Origin: Halorubrum coriense DSM 10284
Lineage (GTDB): Archaea; Halobacteriota; Halobacteria; Halobacteriales; Haloferacaceae
Direction of reading: 5' to 3'
DNA length: 64,000 bases
Assembly (NCBI RefSeq): GCF_000337035.1
Contig: NZ_AOJL01000026.1
Location: 124,001 to 188,000 of the forward strand
Part shown: positions 16,442 to 25,368 of the stretch, in pieces
How positions within the stretch are numbered: position 1 is the first letter of the stretch
Layout of the letters: every line of letters starts with the position of its first letter
Notes under the pieces: model-generated
The model's database searches: none
What the model was told of the DNA's origin: nothing
The model's input: the letters and a program-made list of their open reading frames with translations, nothing else
Translations under genes and position numbers: made by a program

Positions 16442-17065
16442 TCACCGACCGAACCGGCGCTGCCGGTCTTGGAAGTCCAACACCGCTCGGAGGTACTCGC
16501 GCCGACGGAAGTCGCGCCAGTTCACGTCGGTGAAGTAGAGTTCGGCGTACACGGACTGCCAGATGGCGAAGTCGGAGAGCCGCTCCGCGCCGGTCTTGAT
16601 GACTAGGTCGGGCTCCTCCGGGAACAGCAGCCGCTCGGCGATGTCGCTCTCGTCGATGGCGTCGGGCGATATCTCCTCGGCGGCGACGTCGCTCGCGAGC
16701 TCGCGGACCGCGCCCGCGAACTCGGCCTTGCCGCCGAGGCCGACGAGGATCCGGACCGGCGCGTCGACGCCGGCGTCGGTCGCCGCCTCGTCCTCGTCGG
16801 GGCCGCGGACCACGGTCTCAGCCGGGGCGTCGAGGCGGCGGAGCTCCCGGACGAGCGTCGGGGCGACCGCGCGGTCGAGGACGGAGACGGAGACCGTGAC
16901 GCGGTCCGCGCCGTACTCGAACGCCCAGCCGACGGCCGACGACAGCGTGTCGAACGCGCCGTCGGCGAGGAGGTCGCGTTCGGTGAGGACGAGCGCGACG
17001 TGCGCCGGCGGCTCGGCGTCGTGGAGGCGATGGCGCGTCGCGAGGTACGCGTCGTAGAGGCCCAC
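16442..17065 (-). CDS. Short cis-prenyltransferase paralogue lacking the catalytic loop
   Basis: A 207-residue protein. The C-terminal 55 residues are a good UppS/cis-prenyltransferase match: DLVIKTGAERLSDFAIWQS, AELYFTDVNWRDF and a final QRRFGR containing the RxG motif. The N-terminal catalytic loop that normally reads DGNRRWA is replaced by TERDLLADGAFD, so the Mg/diphosphate-binding Asp context is gone and the protein is about 50-100 residues shorter than active enzymes. It may be an accessory subunit comparable in logic to Nus1/NgBR, working with a separate catalytic UppS on the membrane dolichol pathway. Confidence 0.65.
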   Translation of the reverse strand: MGLYDAYLATRHRLHDAEPPAHVALVLTERDLLADGAFDTLSSAVGWAFEYGADRVTVSVSVLDRAVAPTLVRELRRLDAPAETVVRGPDEDEAATDAGVDAPVRILVGLGGKAEFAGAVRELASDVAAEEISPDAIDESDIAERLLFPEEPDLVIKTGAERLSDFAIWQSVYAELYFTDVNWRDFRRREYLRAVLDFQDRQRRFGR

Positions 17066-17140
17066 GTCTGGAGATCCGGTCGGGCGTATAAATGGCTTCC
17101 CGACGAGGGGTTTAATTCGCCGACGCGCCTATCACGGGCG

Positions 17141-17734
17141 ATGGCAGACGCCTACCGCGGAGTGTTCGGCGCGATCCCGTACGCGTTCCGCGCGACGAAG
17201 TCGCTGACGATGCGCGCGTACGCCGCGCTCGGTGCGCTCGCGGCGGGGTTCGTCGCGGTCGTCGTCACCCTCGCCCTAGTCGTCTGGATGGGCGAGACCG
17301 TCTCGGCGCAAGGGGGGACGTTCCTCTTCTCCCGGTCGCTGTTCGTGGTCGCCGGCCTCGGTGCCGTCGGCCCGCTGCTCGCACCGATCCTGTTCGTCGC
17401 CCGCCGCCACCGGCGCGGCGACCGGGTCGCACCCACGTACGACCGGTGGATGGGGATCGCCGGGTTCCTGTTCCTCCTCTCGCTGTACCTCGGGCTGATC
17501 ATCTCGGCTCCCGAGGGCCTCCGCGACCCGAGCAGCTCCGTCGTGATCGGCGCGCTGTACGCGCTCCCGCAGCTGGCGGGGTTCGTTCCCCCGGTCGGGG
17601 CCGCGCTCGCCATCTTCGCGACGCACTTCAGACTCCGAGGGGGCTCCGACGACGCGGCGCTCGACGACGGGGCGGTCGACGCCGAACAGTCCGCTGACGC
17701 CGGGGAGCCGACAGACGCCGACGGCTCGCCGTGA
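17141..17734 (+). CDS. Four-helix membrane protein, conserved in haloarchaea, function unknown
   Basis: A 197-residue protein with four clear transmembrane segments (ALGALAAGFVAVVVTLALVV, LFVVAGLGAVGPLLAPILFV, GIAGFLFLLSLYLGLII and LPQLAGFVPPVGAALAIFA) and an acidic low-complexity cytoplasmic tail. The ATG at 17141 is about 30 nt after tttaat, a good TATA position. There is no recognised domain. It is divergent from the cis-prenyltransferase paralogue, so a lipid-related role is only a guess. Confidence 0.6.
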   Translation: MADAYRGVFGAIPYAFRATKSLTMRAYAALGALAAGFVAVVVTLALVVWMGETVSAQGGTFLFSRSLFVVAGLGAVGPLLAPILFVARRHRRGDRVAPTYDRWMGIAGFLFLLSLYLGLIISAPEGLRDPSSSVVIGALYALPQLAGFVPPVGAALAIFATHFRLRGGSDDAALDDGAVDAEQSADAGEPTDADGSP

Positions 17735-17794
17735 GCGATGCCGCCCGCCCGCGGCTCGAAAGCCGGAAGTCGCCCGAGCGACTACCCGGGCGCA

Positions 17795-18265
17795 ATGACC
17801 GATGAGAAGGAGAGCACGTTCCTCGTCACGCACGTCGAGAGCGACTCCGCGGTGCTGAAAGACGTCCACGACGGACAGGTACACACGCTGAGTTCGAACC
17901 CCGGTCTCGACGTCGACGACGCCGTCGAGGCGACGGTCGCCCCCGATCCGCCGATGGAGGTCACGTATCAGGTGATCGAGGTCGAGGAGCGCCGGTCGCT
18001 GTCGATCGAGGAGAGCCCGGAGCCGCCGACCGTCCACGAGCGCGAACTCGCCGCGGAGACGGCGACCGGGGAGCTCGCCAGGAAGGAACGCGCGGGCGTC
18101 GGCGAGGTCCACGTGCTGACGCCGCCGGAGCCGGAGACGGCCGAGGCGGTCGCCGACGTGATCGACGACCGCGAGGGGACCCTCTCGCGGGCGGCCCGGC
18201 TGGGCGTGAACCGCGTCGAGGTCCGCTCGGAGCCGGGCGTCGTCGCCGTGCGATACCTGCCGTGA
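17795..18265 (+). CDS. DUF5812-like haloarchaeal protein
   Basis: A 156-residue soluble acidic protein. The N-terminal half reads as a small beta-barrel (TFLVTHVESDSAVLKDVHDG, HTLSSNPGLDVDDAVEATV); the C-terminal half is helical (ETAEAVADVIDDREGTLSRA). I recall this as a haloarchaeal family of unknown function annotated DUF5812. The ATG at 17795 is preferred over the upstream in-frame ATG at 17738, because the conserved part starts at MTDEKESTFLVTH. It lies just upstream of secF on the same strand. Confidence 0.65.
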   Translation: MTDEKESTFLVTHVESDSAVLKDVHDGQVHTLSSNPGLDVDDAVEATVAPDPPMEVTYQVIEVEERRSLSIEESPEPPTVHERELAAETATGELARKERAGVGEVHVLTPPEPETAEAVADVIDDREGTLSRAARLGVNRVEVRSEPGVVAVRYLP

Positions 18266-18346
18266 GGCGGGCGGTTACGGCCCCGTCTTCGCCGTCGGCC
18301 CGGTAGATAAGAAGGCTTATTCGCGCCCGCAGAGGAAGCGGTATTT

Positions 18347-19231
18347 ATGGTAGCGATCGAGGTGCCGGAGGTCAACTATACCGACTACTCGAACCGGCAG
18401 CTCGCGGCGGTGCCGCTCGCGTTCCTGGTCCTCGCGCTGGCGATCATCGGCGGGTGGGTCGTCGCCACCGGTGCGCCGGCGAACCTAGGGCTGGAGTTCA
18501 CGGGCGGCGTCGAACTGCGAGTCGCGGACGACACGAACGGCGACGTCCAACAACAGATCCAGACCGCCTTCGACCGAGAGCCCGACTCGGTCCGCACGAT
18601 CCCCGGCGACGACGTCGTGGTCGTCACCTTCCAGGCGGCTCAAGACGACCCGGAGGGACTCGCGAACGACCTCCAAGACCAAGCGGACGCCGCGGGACTG
18701 ACGACGACCGCGGTCGACCAGGTGTCGCCGAGCTTCGCGAGCGACACCGCGCGAACCGCGCTCTTCGGCGTGGCGCTCGCGTTCCTCGGGATGAGCGTGC
18801 TCGTGTTCGCGCTGTTCCGCACGTTCGTACCCTCGTTGGCGGTCGTCGCCTCCGCGTTCTCCGACCTCGTCATCCCGGTCGCGGCGATGAACCTCCTCGG
18901 CATCCAGATGACGCTGGGGACGATCGCGGCGCTGCTGATGATCATCGGGTACAGCGTCGACTCGGATATCCTGCTGAACGACTCGGTGCTGCGGCGGACC
19001 GGGGAGTTCTACGAGTCGGTCAGCCGCGCGATGCGGACCGGGGTGACGATGACGCTCACGTCCATCGCGGCGATGATCGTGATGGCGGTCGTCGCCTCGG
19101 TGTTCGGGATCGGACTCCTCCGTGACATCGGGATCATCCTCGCGGTCGGGCTCTGCGCCGACCTCATGAACACGTACCTGATGAACGTCTCGCTGCTTCG
19201 CTGGTACAAGTTCGAGGGGGTGGCCCGCTGA
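18347..19231 (+). CDS. secF: Protein-export membrane protein SecF
   Basis: A 294-residue protein with six transmembrane segments. It shows the RND-type SecF features: the LGLEFTGGVELRV motif after the first helix, an extracellular domain (about 50-130), and then the cluster LIPVAAMNLLG, IIGYSVDSDILLNDSVLR and LTSIAAMIVMAVVASVFG. With SecD it uses the ion gradient to assist Sec translocation from the outside. Its stop overlaps the secD ATG (TGATG), so the two are co-translated. Confidence 0.93.
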   Translation: MVAIEVPEVNYTDYSNRQLAAVPLAFLVLALAIIGGWVVATGAPANLGLEFTGGVELRVADDTNGDVQQQIQTAFDREPDSVRTIPGDDVVVVTFQAAQDDPEGLANDLQDQADAAGLTTTAVDQVSPSFASDTARTALFGVALAFLGMSVLVFALFRTFVPSLAVVASAFSDLVIPVAAMNLLGIQMTLGTIAALLMIIGYSVDSDILLNDSVLRRTGEFYESVSRAMRTGVTMTLTSIAAMIVMAVVASVFGIGLLRDIGIILAVGLCADLMNTYLMNVSLLRWYKFEGVAR

Positions 19232-20838
19232 TGCTCGAACCGATCAAAGAGAACTGGCGGATCCTGCTGCTCGTCGTGGTCGTGATCGGCTCGTCGGTGG
19301 CGCTGTTCGGCCCCGGGTTCGGTCCGGAGCCCGCCCCCGGCGAGAGCGCGAGCGAGGCCCAACAGGGGATCACGAACCTCCAGTACGGCCTCGATCTGGC
19401 CGGCGGGACGCGGGTCCGCGCGCCCCTCTCGGGGTACACCGCGACCGACGTCGCGCTCGACGGCGACACGCCGGGCGCGGTCGCGGAGGCGGTCGCCGCC
19501 GAACTGGACAACGCGTCGACGCGGGACGTCGGCGTCGTCCCCGAGGAGCGCGCGGTGGAGGTCACGGAGCTGTCGGTGACCGAGTCGCAGTTCCGCGCGG
19601 CGATGGACGCGGCGGGGTACGAGTACGCCGACGTTCGCTCGGGCGTTACCCAGCAGACGCGCGACGAGACGATGAGCGTCATCCAGGGGAAGATCAACGA
19701 AGCGGGTCTCTCGGGCGGGAGCGTCCAGCAGATCCAGTCGATCACCGGGGAGTACTTCATCCTCGTCGAAGTGCCGGGGCAGGGCCGACAGGAGGTGATC
19801 GATCTCCTCGAGGAGCGCGGGACCGTGCGGATCGATGTCGCGTATCCCGACGGGAACGGGACCGCCGTTCAGGACGGGGCGCTGATCCAAGACGACTTCG
19901 AGGAGATCGGGACCGCGGCCCAGAGCGACCGCGGGACGGGCGCGTACGTCCCCGTCACCGTGCGCAACACCGCCGCGGACGGATCGCAGTCGCCGGCGCA
20001 CGCGTTCCAAGACGCCGTGGCCCAGCGCGGGTTCGCCGACGCGTACCAGACGCAGGCGGACCGGTGCGGGTACAACCCGGAGACCGGTGCGATCGAGGCG
20101 GTGAACGGGGACCGGAACCCGTGTCTCCTGCTCGTCGTCGACGGCGAGGTCGTCAACTCCTTCGGGATGGACCCCGGCCTCGCCGACAGCATGGCGGCCG
20201 GGTCGTGGGCGGACACCGGGAACTTCCGGCTCACCACCGGCGAGTTCACCGAGGCCCAGACCATCTCGCTGAACCTCCGCGCCGGCGCGCTCCCGGCCGA
20301 CCTCGACATCAGCGGCGAGGGGACCTCCTCGTCCATCTCCGCTTCGCAGGGGGAGAACTTCCGGACGTACTCGCTCGTCATCGGCGTGCTCTCGGTGTTC
20401 GCGGTCGCGGGCATGGTGTTCCTCCGCTACCGCGAGCCCCGCGTCGCGCTCCCGATGATCGTCACGGCGCTGGCGGAGGTGTACGCCCTGCTCGGGTTCG
20501 CGGCGCTGCTCGGCTACCCGCTCGAACTCGCGGTCATCGCCGGGTTCATCGCGGTGGTCGGGACCGGCGTCGACGACCTCGTCATCATCGCCGACCAGGT
20601 GATGAGCGAGGGCGACGTGAACTCCCGGACGGTGTTCGACTCCCGGTTCCGACAGGCGTTCTGGGTCATCGGCGCGGCCGCGGCCACGACCATCATCGCG
20701 ATGTCGCCGCTGATGGTGCTGTCGCTCGGCGACCTCTCCGGGTTCGCCATCTTCACCGTCCTCGGCGTGCTGATCGGCGTGCTGATCACCCGTCCCGCGT
20801 ACGGCGACATCCTGCGTCGCCTGCTGACGGTCAGGTAA
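19231..20838 (+). CDS. secD: Protein-export membrane protein SecD
   Basis: A 535-residue protein. The first helix is followed by LQYGLDLAGGTRVRAPL, the large periplasmic P1 domain spans about 60-370, and a six-segment C-terminal membrane domain includes YALLGFAALLGYPLELAVIA, GFIAVVGTGVDDLVIIADQV and TTIIAMSPLMVLSLGDLSGF. It partners SecF directly downstream of it in the operon. The D-D in GTGVDDLV corresponds to the proton-relay Asp of RND-type transporters. Confidence 0.93.
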   Translation: MLEPIKENWRILLLVVVVIGSSVALFGPGFGPEPAPGESASEAQQGITNLQYGLDLAGGTRVRAPLSGYTATDVALDGDTPGAVAEAVAAELDNASTRDVGVVPEERAVEVTELSVTESQFRAAMDAAGYEYADVRSGVTQQTRDETMSVIQGKINEAGLSGGSVQQIQSITGEYFILVEVPGQGRQEVIDLLEERGTVRIDVAYPDGNGTAVQDGALIQDDFEEIGTAAQSDRGTGAYVPVTVRNTAADGSQSPAHAFQDAVAQRGFADAYQTQADRCGYNPETGAIEAVNGDRNPCLLLVVDGEVVNSFGMDPGLADSMAAGSWADTGNFRLTTGEFTEAQTISLNLRAGALPADLDISGEGTSSSISASQGENFRTYSLVIGVLSVFAVAGMVFLRYREPRVALPMIVTALAEVYALLGFAALLGYPLELAVIAGFIAVVGTGVDDLVIIADQVMSEGDVNSRTVFDSRFRQAFWVIGAAAATTIIAMSPLMVLSLGDLSGFAIFTVLGVLIGVLITRPAYGDILRRLLTVR

Positions 20839-21014
20839 CTCGGGGGGCGGGTCGCAGACCGCGATTCTCGACCGTATGTGACGTTCGATCGATTTTCTCT
20901 CGCGTTCGGCGACCTCAGTTGTCATCAGTGAAGTGACTCGACTAGCGTTGCGGCTTCGACGAGAACGGAAAACGCACCCGACAAACTGTTAATTTAGACC
21001 GGTCAAAAACGAAC

Positions 21015-21254
21015 ATGCCGACCGACGCCGTCGAAGATTATCTCAAGGCGATCTATCGGATCGAATCGCGGGGCGGGACGCCCGTCGCGAGCTCCCAGAT
21101 CGCGGAGGCGCTCGGCAGGACCCCCGGAACGGTGGCGAACATGGTCGAGACGCTCACCGACGGACTGCCCTCCCGCGAGGAGTACGAGGGCGTCGAGTTC
21201 ACCCGCGCCGCGGAGTCGACCGCCGCCGGCGGTCAGGAGGCGGGCGACGCATGA
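21015..21254 (+). CDS. Minimal DtxR/MntR-type winged-helix regulator
   Basis: A 79-residue protein. Residues 4-65 match the DtxR/MntR DNA-binding domain (VEDYLKAIYRIESRGG, SSQIAEALGRTPGTVANMVE), but the protein ends after YEGVEFTRA plus a short Ala/Gly tail. The dimerisation and metal-binding domain, normally another ~70-150 residues, is absent. It is promoted from an AT-rich region (cgacaaactgttaatttaga). Its stop overlaps the start of a GDT1-type cation transporter (ATGA), which suggests it controls manganese homeostasis, sensing metal by another route. Confidence 0.75.
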   Translation: MPTDAVEDYLKAIYRIESRGGTPVASSQIAEALGRTPGTVANMVETLTDGLPSREEYEGVEFTRAAESTAAGGQEAGDA

Positions 21255-21952
21255 CCGGCTACGTCGAGATCGTCGCGATCGCGTTCGTGACGCAGCTCGC
21301 GGTGCTGCCGGGCGAGAAGGTACAGCTGATGATCGCCGGGCTCTCCACGCGGTACGATCCAAAGGTCGTCGTCGCGGCCGCCGGGTCGGCGTTCGCCGGC
21401 TGGACCGCCGTGGAGATCGCGTTCGGGCAGGCCCTCCAGTCGGCGCTGCCGCCGGTTGTGTTGGACGCGATCACCGCGGTGCTGTTCTTCGTCTTCGCGG
21501 TCCTGCTGTACCGGTCCGCGCCGTCGCGAGGGACGACCCCGGAGTCGGAGCGCACCGACGGCGGGCTGGCGGCGTTCGACGACCTCTCGCTCCCCGGGCG
21601 GCTCGACGAGTACTCGGGGTCGCTCGGCGGCTTCTTCCCCATCTTCCTGCTCACCGCGACCGGCGAGTTCGGCGACAAGACGCAGCTCGTCACCATCGGG
21701 CTGGCGGTCCAGTACGGCGCGACCTCGGCCATCTGGGCCGGCGAGATGCTCGCGATCATCCCGGTGAGCCTCGCGAACGCCTACTTCTTCCACACGTTCG
21801 CCGGGCGGGTCGACATGCGGCTCGCGCACTTCGCCTCCGCGCTGCTGTTCGCCTTCTTCGGCGCGGACACCGTGTTAGCGATCGCGACCGGCTTCTCGGT
21901 GTGGGAGACCATCGTCGGGGCGGTCGGCGGGCTCGTGGCCGGGCTGTTCTGA
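21251..21952 (+). CDS. TMEM165/GDT1 (UPF0016) family cation exporter
   Basis: A 233-residue protein with six to seven membrane segments in two homologous halves. The second half carries the family motif E-x-G-D-K-T (TGEFGDKTQLVTIGLA). The first half has a diverged version, LAVLPGEKVQLMIAGLS, lacking the acidic Glu of the consensus. Family members exchange Mn2+/Ca2+ for H+. Translational coupling to a DtxR/MntR-type regulator supports a manganese role here. Confidence 0.8.
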   Translation: MTGYVEIVAIAFVTQLAVLPGEKVQLMIAGLSTRYDPKVVVAAAGSAFAGWTAVEIAFGQALQSALPPVVLDAITAVLFFVFAVLLYRSAPSRGTTPESERTDGGLAAFDDLSLPGRLDEYSGSLGGFFPIFLLTATGEFGDKTQLVTIGLAVQYGATSAIWAGEMLAIIPVSLANAYFFHTFAGRVDMRLAHFASALLFAFFGADTVLAIATGFSVWETIVGAVGGLVAGLF

Positions 21953-21987
21953 GGAACCTCCCCGCCTGACGGCCCCGATGTTTCCCG

Positions 21988-22695
21988 TCAGAACTCATCC
22001 AACGCCGACTGCTCGGCGGCCGCCAGCGCGTCCTCGCAGGTGCTCCACGAGGCGCGCGCGCAGTCGGGTAGCGTCCCGTGGTCCCCGACGTACGCGGCGA
22101 GGAACGCGCGGGTCGTCGGGTCGCTCGGGTAGCCGCTCCCGAGGTCGTACTCCGGACGGGCGGCGTCGAGGTCTGTCATCGCGGCGTCGCGGACCACCTT
22201 CGCGACGACGCTGGCCGCGCCGACGACCGGATCGTCCTCGTCCGCCCCGTGCGCGGCCGTCACGTCGACCGCGGGGAGTGCGCCGTCGGCTCGGGGTTCC
22301 GCTTCATCGCCGCCGTCCGCGACGAACTCGCGGAGCCGCCGCGCGAACCGCGCCTCGCTGGTGTCGCCCGCGTCGGCGACGACGCGGATCGGTCCGTCGG
22401 TCTCGGCGGGGAGGGCGGCGAGCGCGCGCCGGACCGCCCGCGCCTGTCCACGGACGGTGAGGGTGTTCATGTCGGTGTCCGGGCGGTCGATCTCGTCGGG
22501 CTCGACGCGGGCGACGCCGACGGCGACGTCCGGGTCACTGCGGAAGGCCGCGGCCATCTCCTCGCGGCGGTCCGGTGCGATCCGCTTCGAGTCGTCCACG
22601 TCGGTCGGCAGGCTCGCCTGGTCGGCGACCACCGCCGCCGCGACCATCGGTCCGAGCGCGGGTCCCTTGCCGGCCTCGTCGACGCCGAGATACAC
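21988..22695 (-). CDS. rnhB: Ribonuclease HII
   Basis: A 235-residue protein. The DEAGKGPALGPMV motif at residues 6-18 supplies the first catalytic D-E pair. VDDSKRIAPDRREEM follows, and VVADAGDTS plus VGAASVVAKVVRDAAM supply the remaining acidic and basic active-site residues. It nicks RNA-DNA hybrids 5' of embedded ribonucleotides. It lies downstream of S8e on the same strand, 50 nt away. Confidence 0.92.
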   Translation of the reverse strand: MYLGVDEAGKGPALGPMVAAAVVADQASLPTDVDDSKRIAPDRREEMAAAFRSDPDVAVGVARVEPDEIDRPDTDMNTLTVRGQARAVRRALAALPAETDGPIRVVADAGDTSEARFARRLREFVADGGDEAEPRADGALPAVDVTAAHGADEDDPVVGAASVVAKVVRDAAMTDLDAARPEYDLGSGYPSDPTTRAFLAAYVGDHGTLPDCARASWSTCEDALAAAEQSALDEF

Positions 22696-22745
22696 GCGTG
22701 GCTAGTGGGTGTGCGAGCGGAAATACCTTCAGAACGACCGCGACC

Positions 22746-23117
22746 TCAGTCGAGCAGGACCGCGTTGACCTGGCCGGTCTGGCCGGGTCGGGAGGTGACG
22801 CGGGCGCGGCCGGCGGACGTCTCGATGACGGCGCCCTTCGTGATGATGTTCCGGCGGGCGTAGTTGACGTTCGCGGGGTTGTCGACGACGTTCTCGATCT
22901 CCGCCTCGCTGACCTCGCCGTCGGTGGCGACCTGCGCGACGTCCGTCGAGAGGGCACGGACCTTCTTCTCCGTCCCGCGGGAGTCGATGTACTGGAGTCG
23001 GGTCTCGCCGACCGTCGTCTCGGCGGGCTCGCGGCCGAGCTGGTGGCGCTTCTTGTTCGAGGCGTGCTTGAGTCGGCCGCCGGTCCGCTTGCGCGTGGAG
23101 CGTCCCTGGTCTTTCAT
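22746..23117 (-). CDS. rps8e: Small-subunit ribosomal protein S8e
   Basis: A 123-residue basic protein starting MKDQGRSTRKRTGGRLKHA. GREPAETTVGETRLQYIDSR, VDNPANVNYARRNIITKGA and TSRPGQTGQVNAVLL match archaeal S8e over its full length. It binds 16S rRNA. The start is the ATG at 23117; the long open frame extending upstream on the same strand is antisense to nothing useful and overlaps the channel gene. Confidence 0.96.
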   Translation of the reverse strand: MKDQGRSTRKRTGGRLKHASNKKRHQLGREPAETTVGETRLQYIDSRGTEKKVRALSTDVAQVATDGEVSEAEIENVVDNPANVNYARRNIITKGAVIETSAGRARVTSRPGQTGQVNAVLLD

Positions 23118-23188
23118 ACGGGTACGAACAGCCAGCGAATACTTGAAGCGTTCGACTCGTCCCGGCGGGTTCGCCGGTGCGAGCGGGG

Positions 23189-24823
23189 TCAGGCGAACGC
23201 GCGCTCGAACGCGCGGACGCCCTCGTCGGTGCCCGCGACGACGAGTTCGTCGCCGCGCTCGACCCGCGTCTCCTGGCCCACGTCGGTGACGAGGTCGTCG
23301 CCGCGCTCGATCGCGATGACGGTACAGCCGGTGCGCTCGCGGACGGCCGCCTCGCCGACCGTGCGCCCGACCAGCGCCGGGGCCTCGGTCCTGACGACCT
23401 CGACGTGCGTGTCGAGCGAGAGTACCTCCCGGTCGGGGAGCACGGCCGACGCCGACATCCGGCCGGTCACCGTCGAGAGGGAGAGCACGTAGTCGGCCCC
23501 GGCCCGGTGCATCTTCGGCACGCTCTCGGGGTCCGCGACGCGCGCGAGTATCTCCACGTTCGGCGCGAGGTCCCGGACCACGAGCGTCGCGAACTCGGCC
23601 GTCGTGTCGTCGGGGAGCGCGAGGACGACGGTCCGCGCGTCCGCGACGCCGGCGGCCCGCAGCGTCTCCGGCTCGGTCGCGTCCCCGACCACGTCGATCG
23701 CCTCCCCGTCGTCGCGGTCGACGACGGTGACCGCGAGGTCGGCTTCTTCGAGGGCGTTCGTGACGGTCTTCCCGACCTGTCCGTGGCCGACGACGACCGT
23801 CTCGCCCGCGCCGAACCGGCGGGCCGCCGAATTGGTCAGGTCGACGAGCCGCTCCACCTGTCCCTCGGTCCCCGAGACGAGGAGGACGGTCCCGGCCGAC
23901 AGCGTCGCGTCCGGCGGCGGGGCCGCCTCGAACGACCCGTTGAACCACGCGCCGATCACGTCGACGCCCGTCCGTTCGCCGATCCGGCTCCCGGCGAGCG
24001 TCGATCCGGCGAGGCCGCTCCCGTGGTGGATCGACACCTCGGCGATCCGCAGCGAGTCGCCGATGGCGACCGCCTCGTCGAGGTCGGTCCGCACCGCCGT
24101 CGTCACCTTGGAGGCGAGGCTCTCGCCGAGCAGCGACCGCGGGGAGAGCACCTCGTCCGCGCCGGCGAGGCGGTGGTAGCGCTCGCGGGCCGGGTCCTCG
24201 ACGACGCTTATCGCGCGGACGTCGGTCGAGAGCTCCTTCGCGGCGAGGACGATGCTCGCGTCGACCCGGTCGGAGACGTCGGTGACGAGGGCGCGAGCGT
24301 CGCTGAGGCGGGCGCTCTCGAGTCCGGCCGTCGTCTCCGGGTCGGCCCGGACCACCACGTGACCCGCCTCGTACAGCGCCAGCGCCCGGTCGGGGTCGGG
24401 CTCGACGACGACGTAGGGGACGGCCTCCGACTCGAACTCGTCCAAGAGCGCGTCGGAGCGCGTGGTGTCGGAGGCGACCACGACGTGTCCGGTCAGGTCC
24501 GACTCCAGCGACCGGGGGACCGTCGTCGAGAACGCGGACTCGAGCAGCGGCGTCGCGACGACGGGGAGCGCGCCGATGAGCAGCGCCATGCCCACGAGGT
24601 CCATCACGGCGATGAACGCGTTCATCTCCTGACTCTGCCACGGCGAGTCGCCGCCGAACCCGGTCGTCGAGAACATCTCGACGGCGAACCGGAACGACTC
24701 GATCAGGGTGCGCGGGTCGTTCTCGTAGACGCGCATCCCCCACCGGTACGCGACGGCGGTGAACGTGAGCATGACGCCGAGGAACACCGCGTAGTACACG
24801 ACTCGCCGCTTCCACGTGTCCAT
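23189..24823 (-). CDS. Potassium-channel protein with two RCK (TrkA-N/TrkA-C) modules
   Basis: A 544-residue protein. Two N-terminal membrane segments flank a pore loop with the filter-like FSTTGFGGDSPW. Two cytoplasmic Rossmann modules follow. The first (GHVVVASDTTRSDALL, about 112) has lost the GxGxxG motif; the second (VVVGHGQVGKTVTNALEEAD, about 345) keeps it and the acidic ribose-binding residue. A TrkA-C domain closes each half. This is the architecture of ligand-gated K+ channels such as MthK or Kch, fitting osmotic K+ control in a salt-in organism. Confidence 0.82.
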   Translation of the reverse strand: MDTWKRRVVYYAVFLGVMLTFTAVAYRWGMRVYENDPRTLIESFRFAVEMFSTTGFGGDSPWQSQEMNAFIAVMDLVGMALLIGALPVVATPLLESAFSTTVPRSLESDLTGHVVVASDTTRSDALLDEFESEAVPYVVVEPDPDRALALYEAGHVVVRADPETTAGLESARLSDARALVTDVSDRVDASIVLAAKELSTDVRAISVVEDPARERYHRLAGADEVLSPRSLLGESLASKVTTAVRTDLDEAVAIGDSLRIAEVSIHHGSGLAGSTLAGSRIGERTGVDVIGAWFNGSFEAAPPPDATLSAGTVLLVSGTEGQVERLVDLTNSAARRFGAGETVVVGHGQVGKTVTNALEEADLAVTVVDRDDGEAIDVVGDATEPETLRAAGVADARTVVLALPDDTTAEFATLVVRDLAPNVEILARVADPESVPKMHRAGADYVLSLSTVTGRMSASAVLPDREVLSLDTHVEVVRTEAPALVGRTVGEAAVRERTGCTVIAIERGDDLVTDVGQETRVERGDELVVAGTDEGVRAFERAFA

Positions 24824-24969
24824 CGGTCCGCGGTACGACGCGGCCGTACAAAAACGGGGGGACTCGCGCGGCTCGGAGCGGGGATCCGTCCGGCGTCCGG
24901 CGGTCGGCCGCCGCGTCGGCGCTGGACCGAAGTTCGATACTTTAAGTTCCGCGGGCCGAACCCTCTCCT

Positions 24970-25368
24970 ATGGTGCGGGACCCGTCGCGAGACCCGGAGC
25001 CCCCGTCGGTCGACGAGGTGCTCGACGCGCTGGCCGACGACGCGGCCCGTCGGATCGTCGCGGCGCTCACCGAGCCGAAGACCGCGAGCGAGCTCTCCGA
25101 GGAGTGCGACATCCCTCTGTCGACGACCTACCGGAAGCTGGAGAAGCTCACCGACGCCTCCCTGCTGGCGGAGTCGACCGACATCCGCCGGGACGGACAG
25201 CACACGACGCGGTACTCGGTGTCGTTCGACGCCGTCACCGTCTCCGTCGACGAGGGCGCGGAGGGCGACGGGGACGGTCGCGAGTTCGACGTTGAGTTCT
25301 CTCGGCCGGAGCGGACCCGAGACGAGCGACTGGCCGACCTGTGGTCTGAGCTACGAGAGGAAACATGA
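24970..25368 (+). CDS. ArsR-like winged-helix transcription regulator
   Basis: A 132-residue protein. Residues 13-65 form a winged helix (VDEVLDALADDAARRIVAAL, TASELSEECDIPLSTTYRKL) of the haloarchaeal ArsR-like type, followed by a wing (HTTRYSVSFDAVTVSVD) and a charged tail. Its stop overlaps the ATG of a small membrane protein (ATGA), a common haloarchaeal regulator/membrane-protein pair. An AT-rich actttaag at about 24939 is a candidate TATA box. Confidence 0.78.
   Translation: MVRDPSRDPEPPSVDEVLDALADDAARRIVAALTEPKTASELSEECDIPLSTTYRKLEKLTDASLLAESTDIRRDGQHTTRYSVSFDAVTVSVDEGAEGDGDGREFDVEFSRPERTRDERLADLWSELREET

Noticed and set aside
19009-20925. A 638-codon open frame antisense to secD
   Set aside because: Shadow of secD; composition is His/Arg/Glu/Asp-rich and without any recognisable domain.
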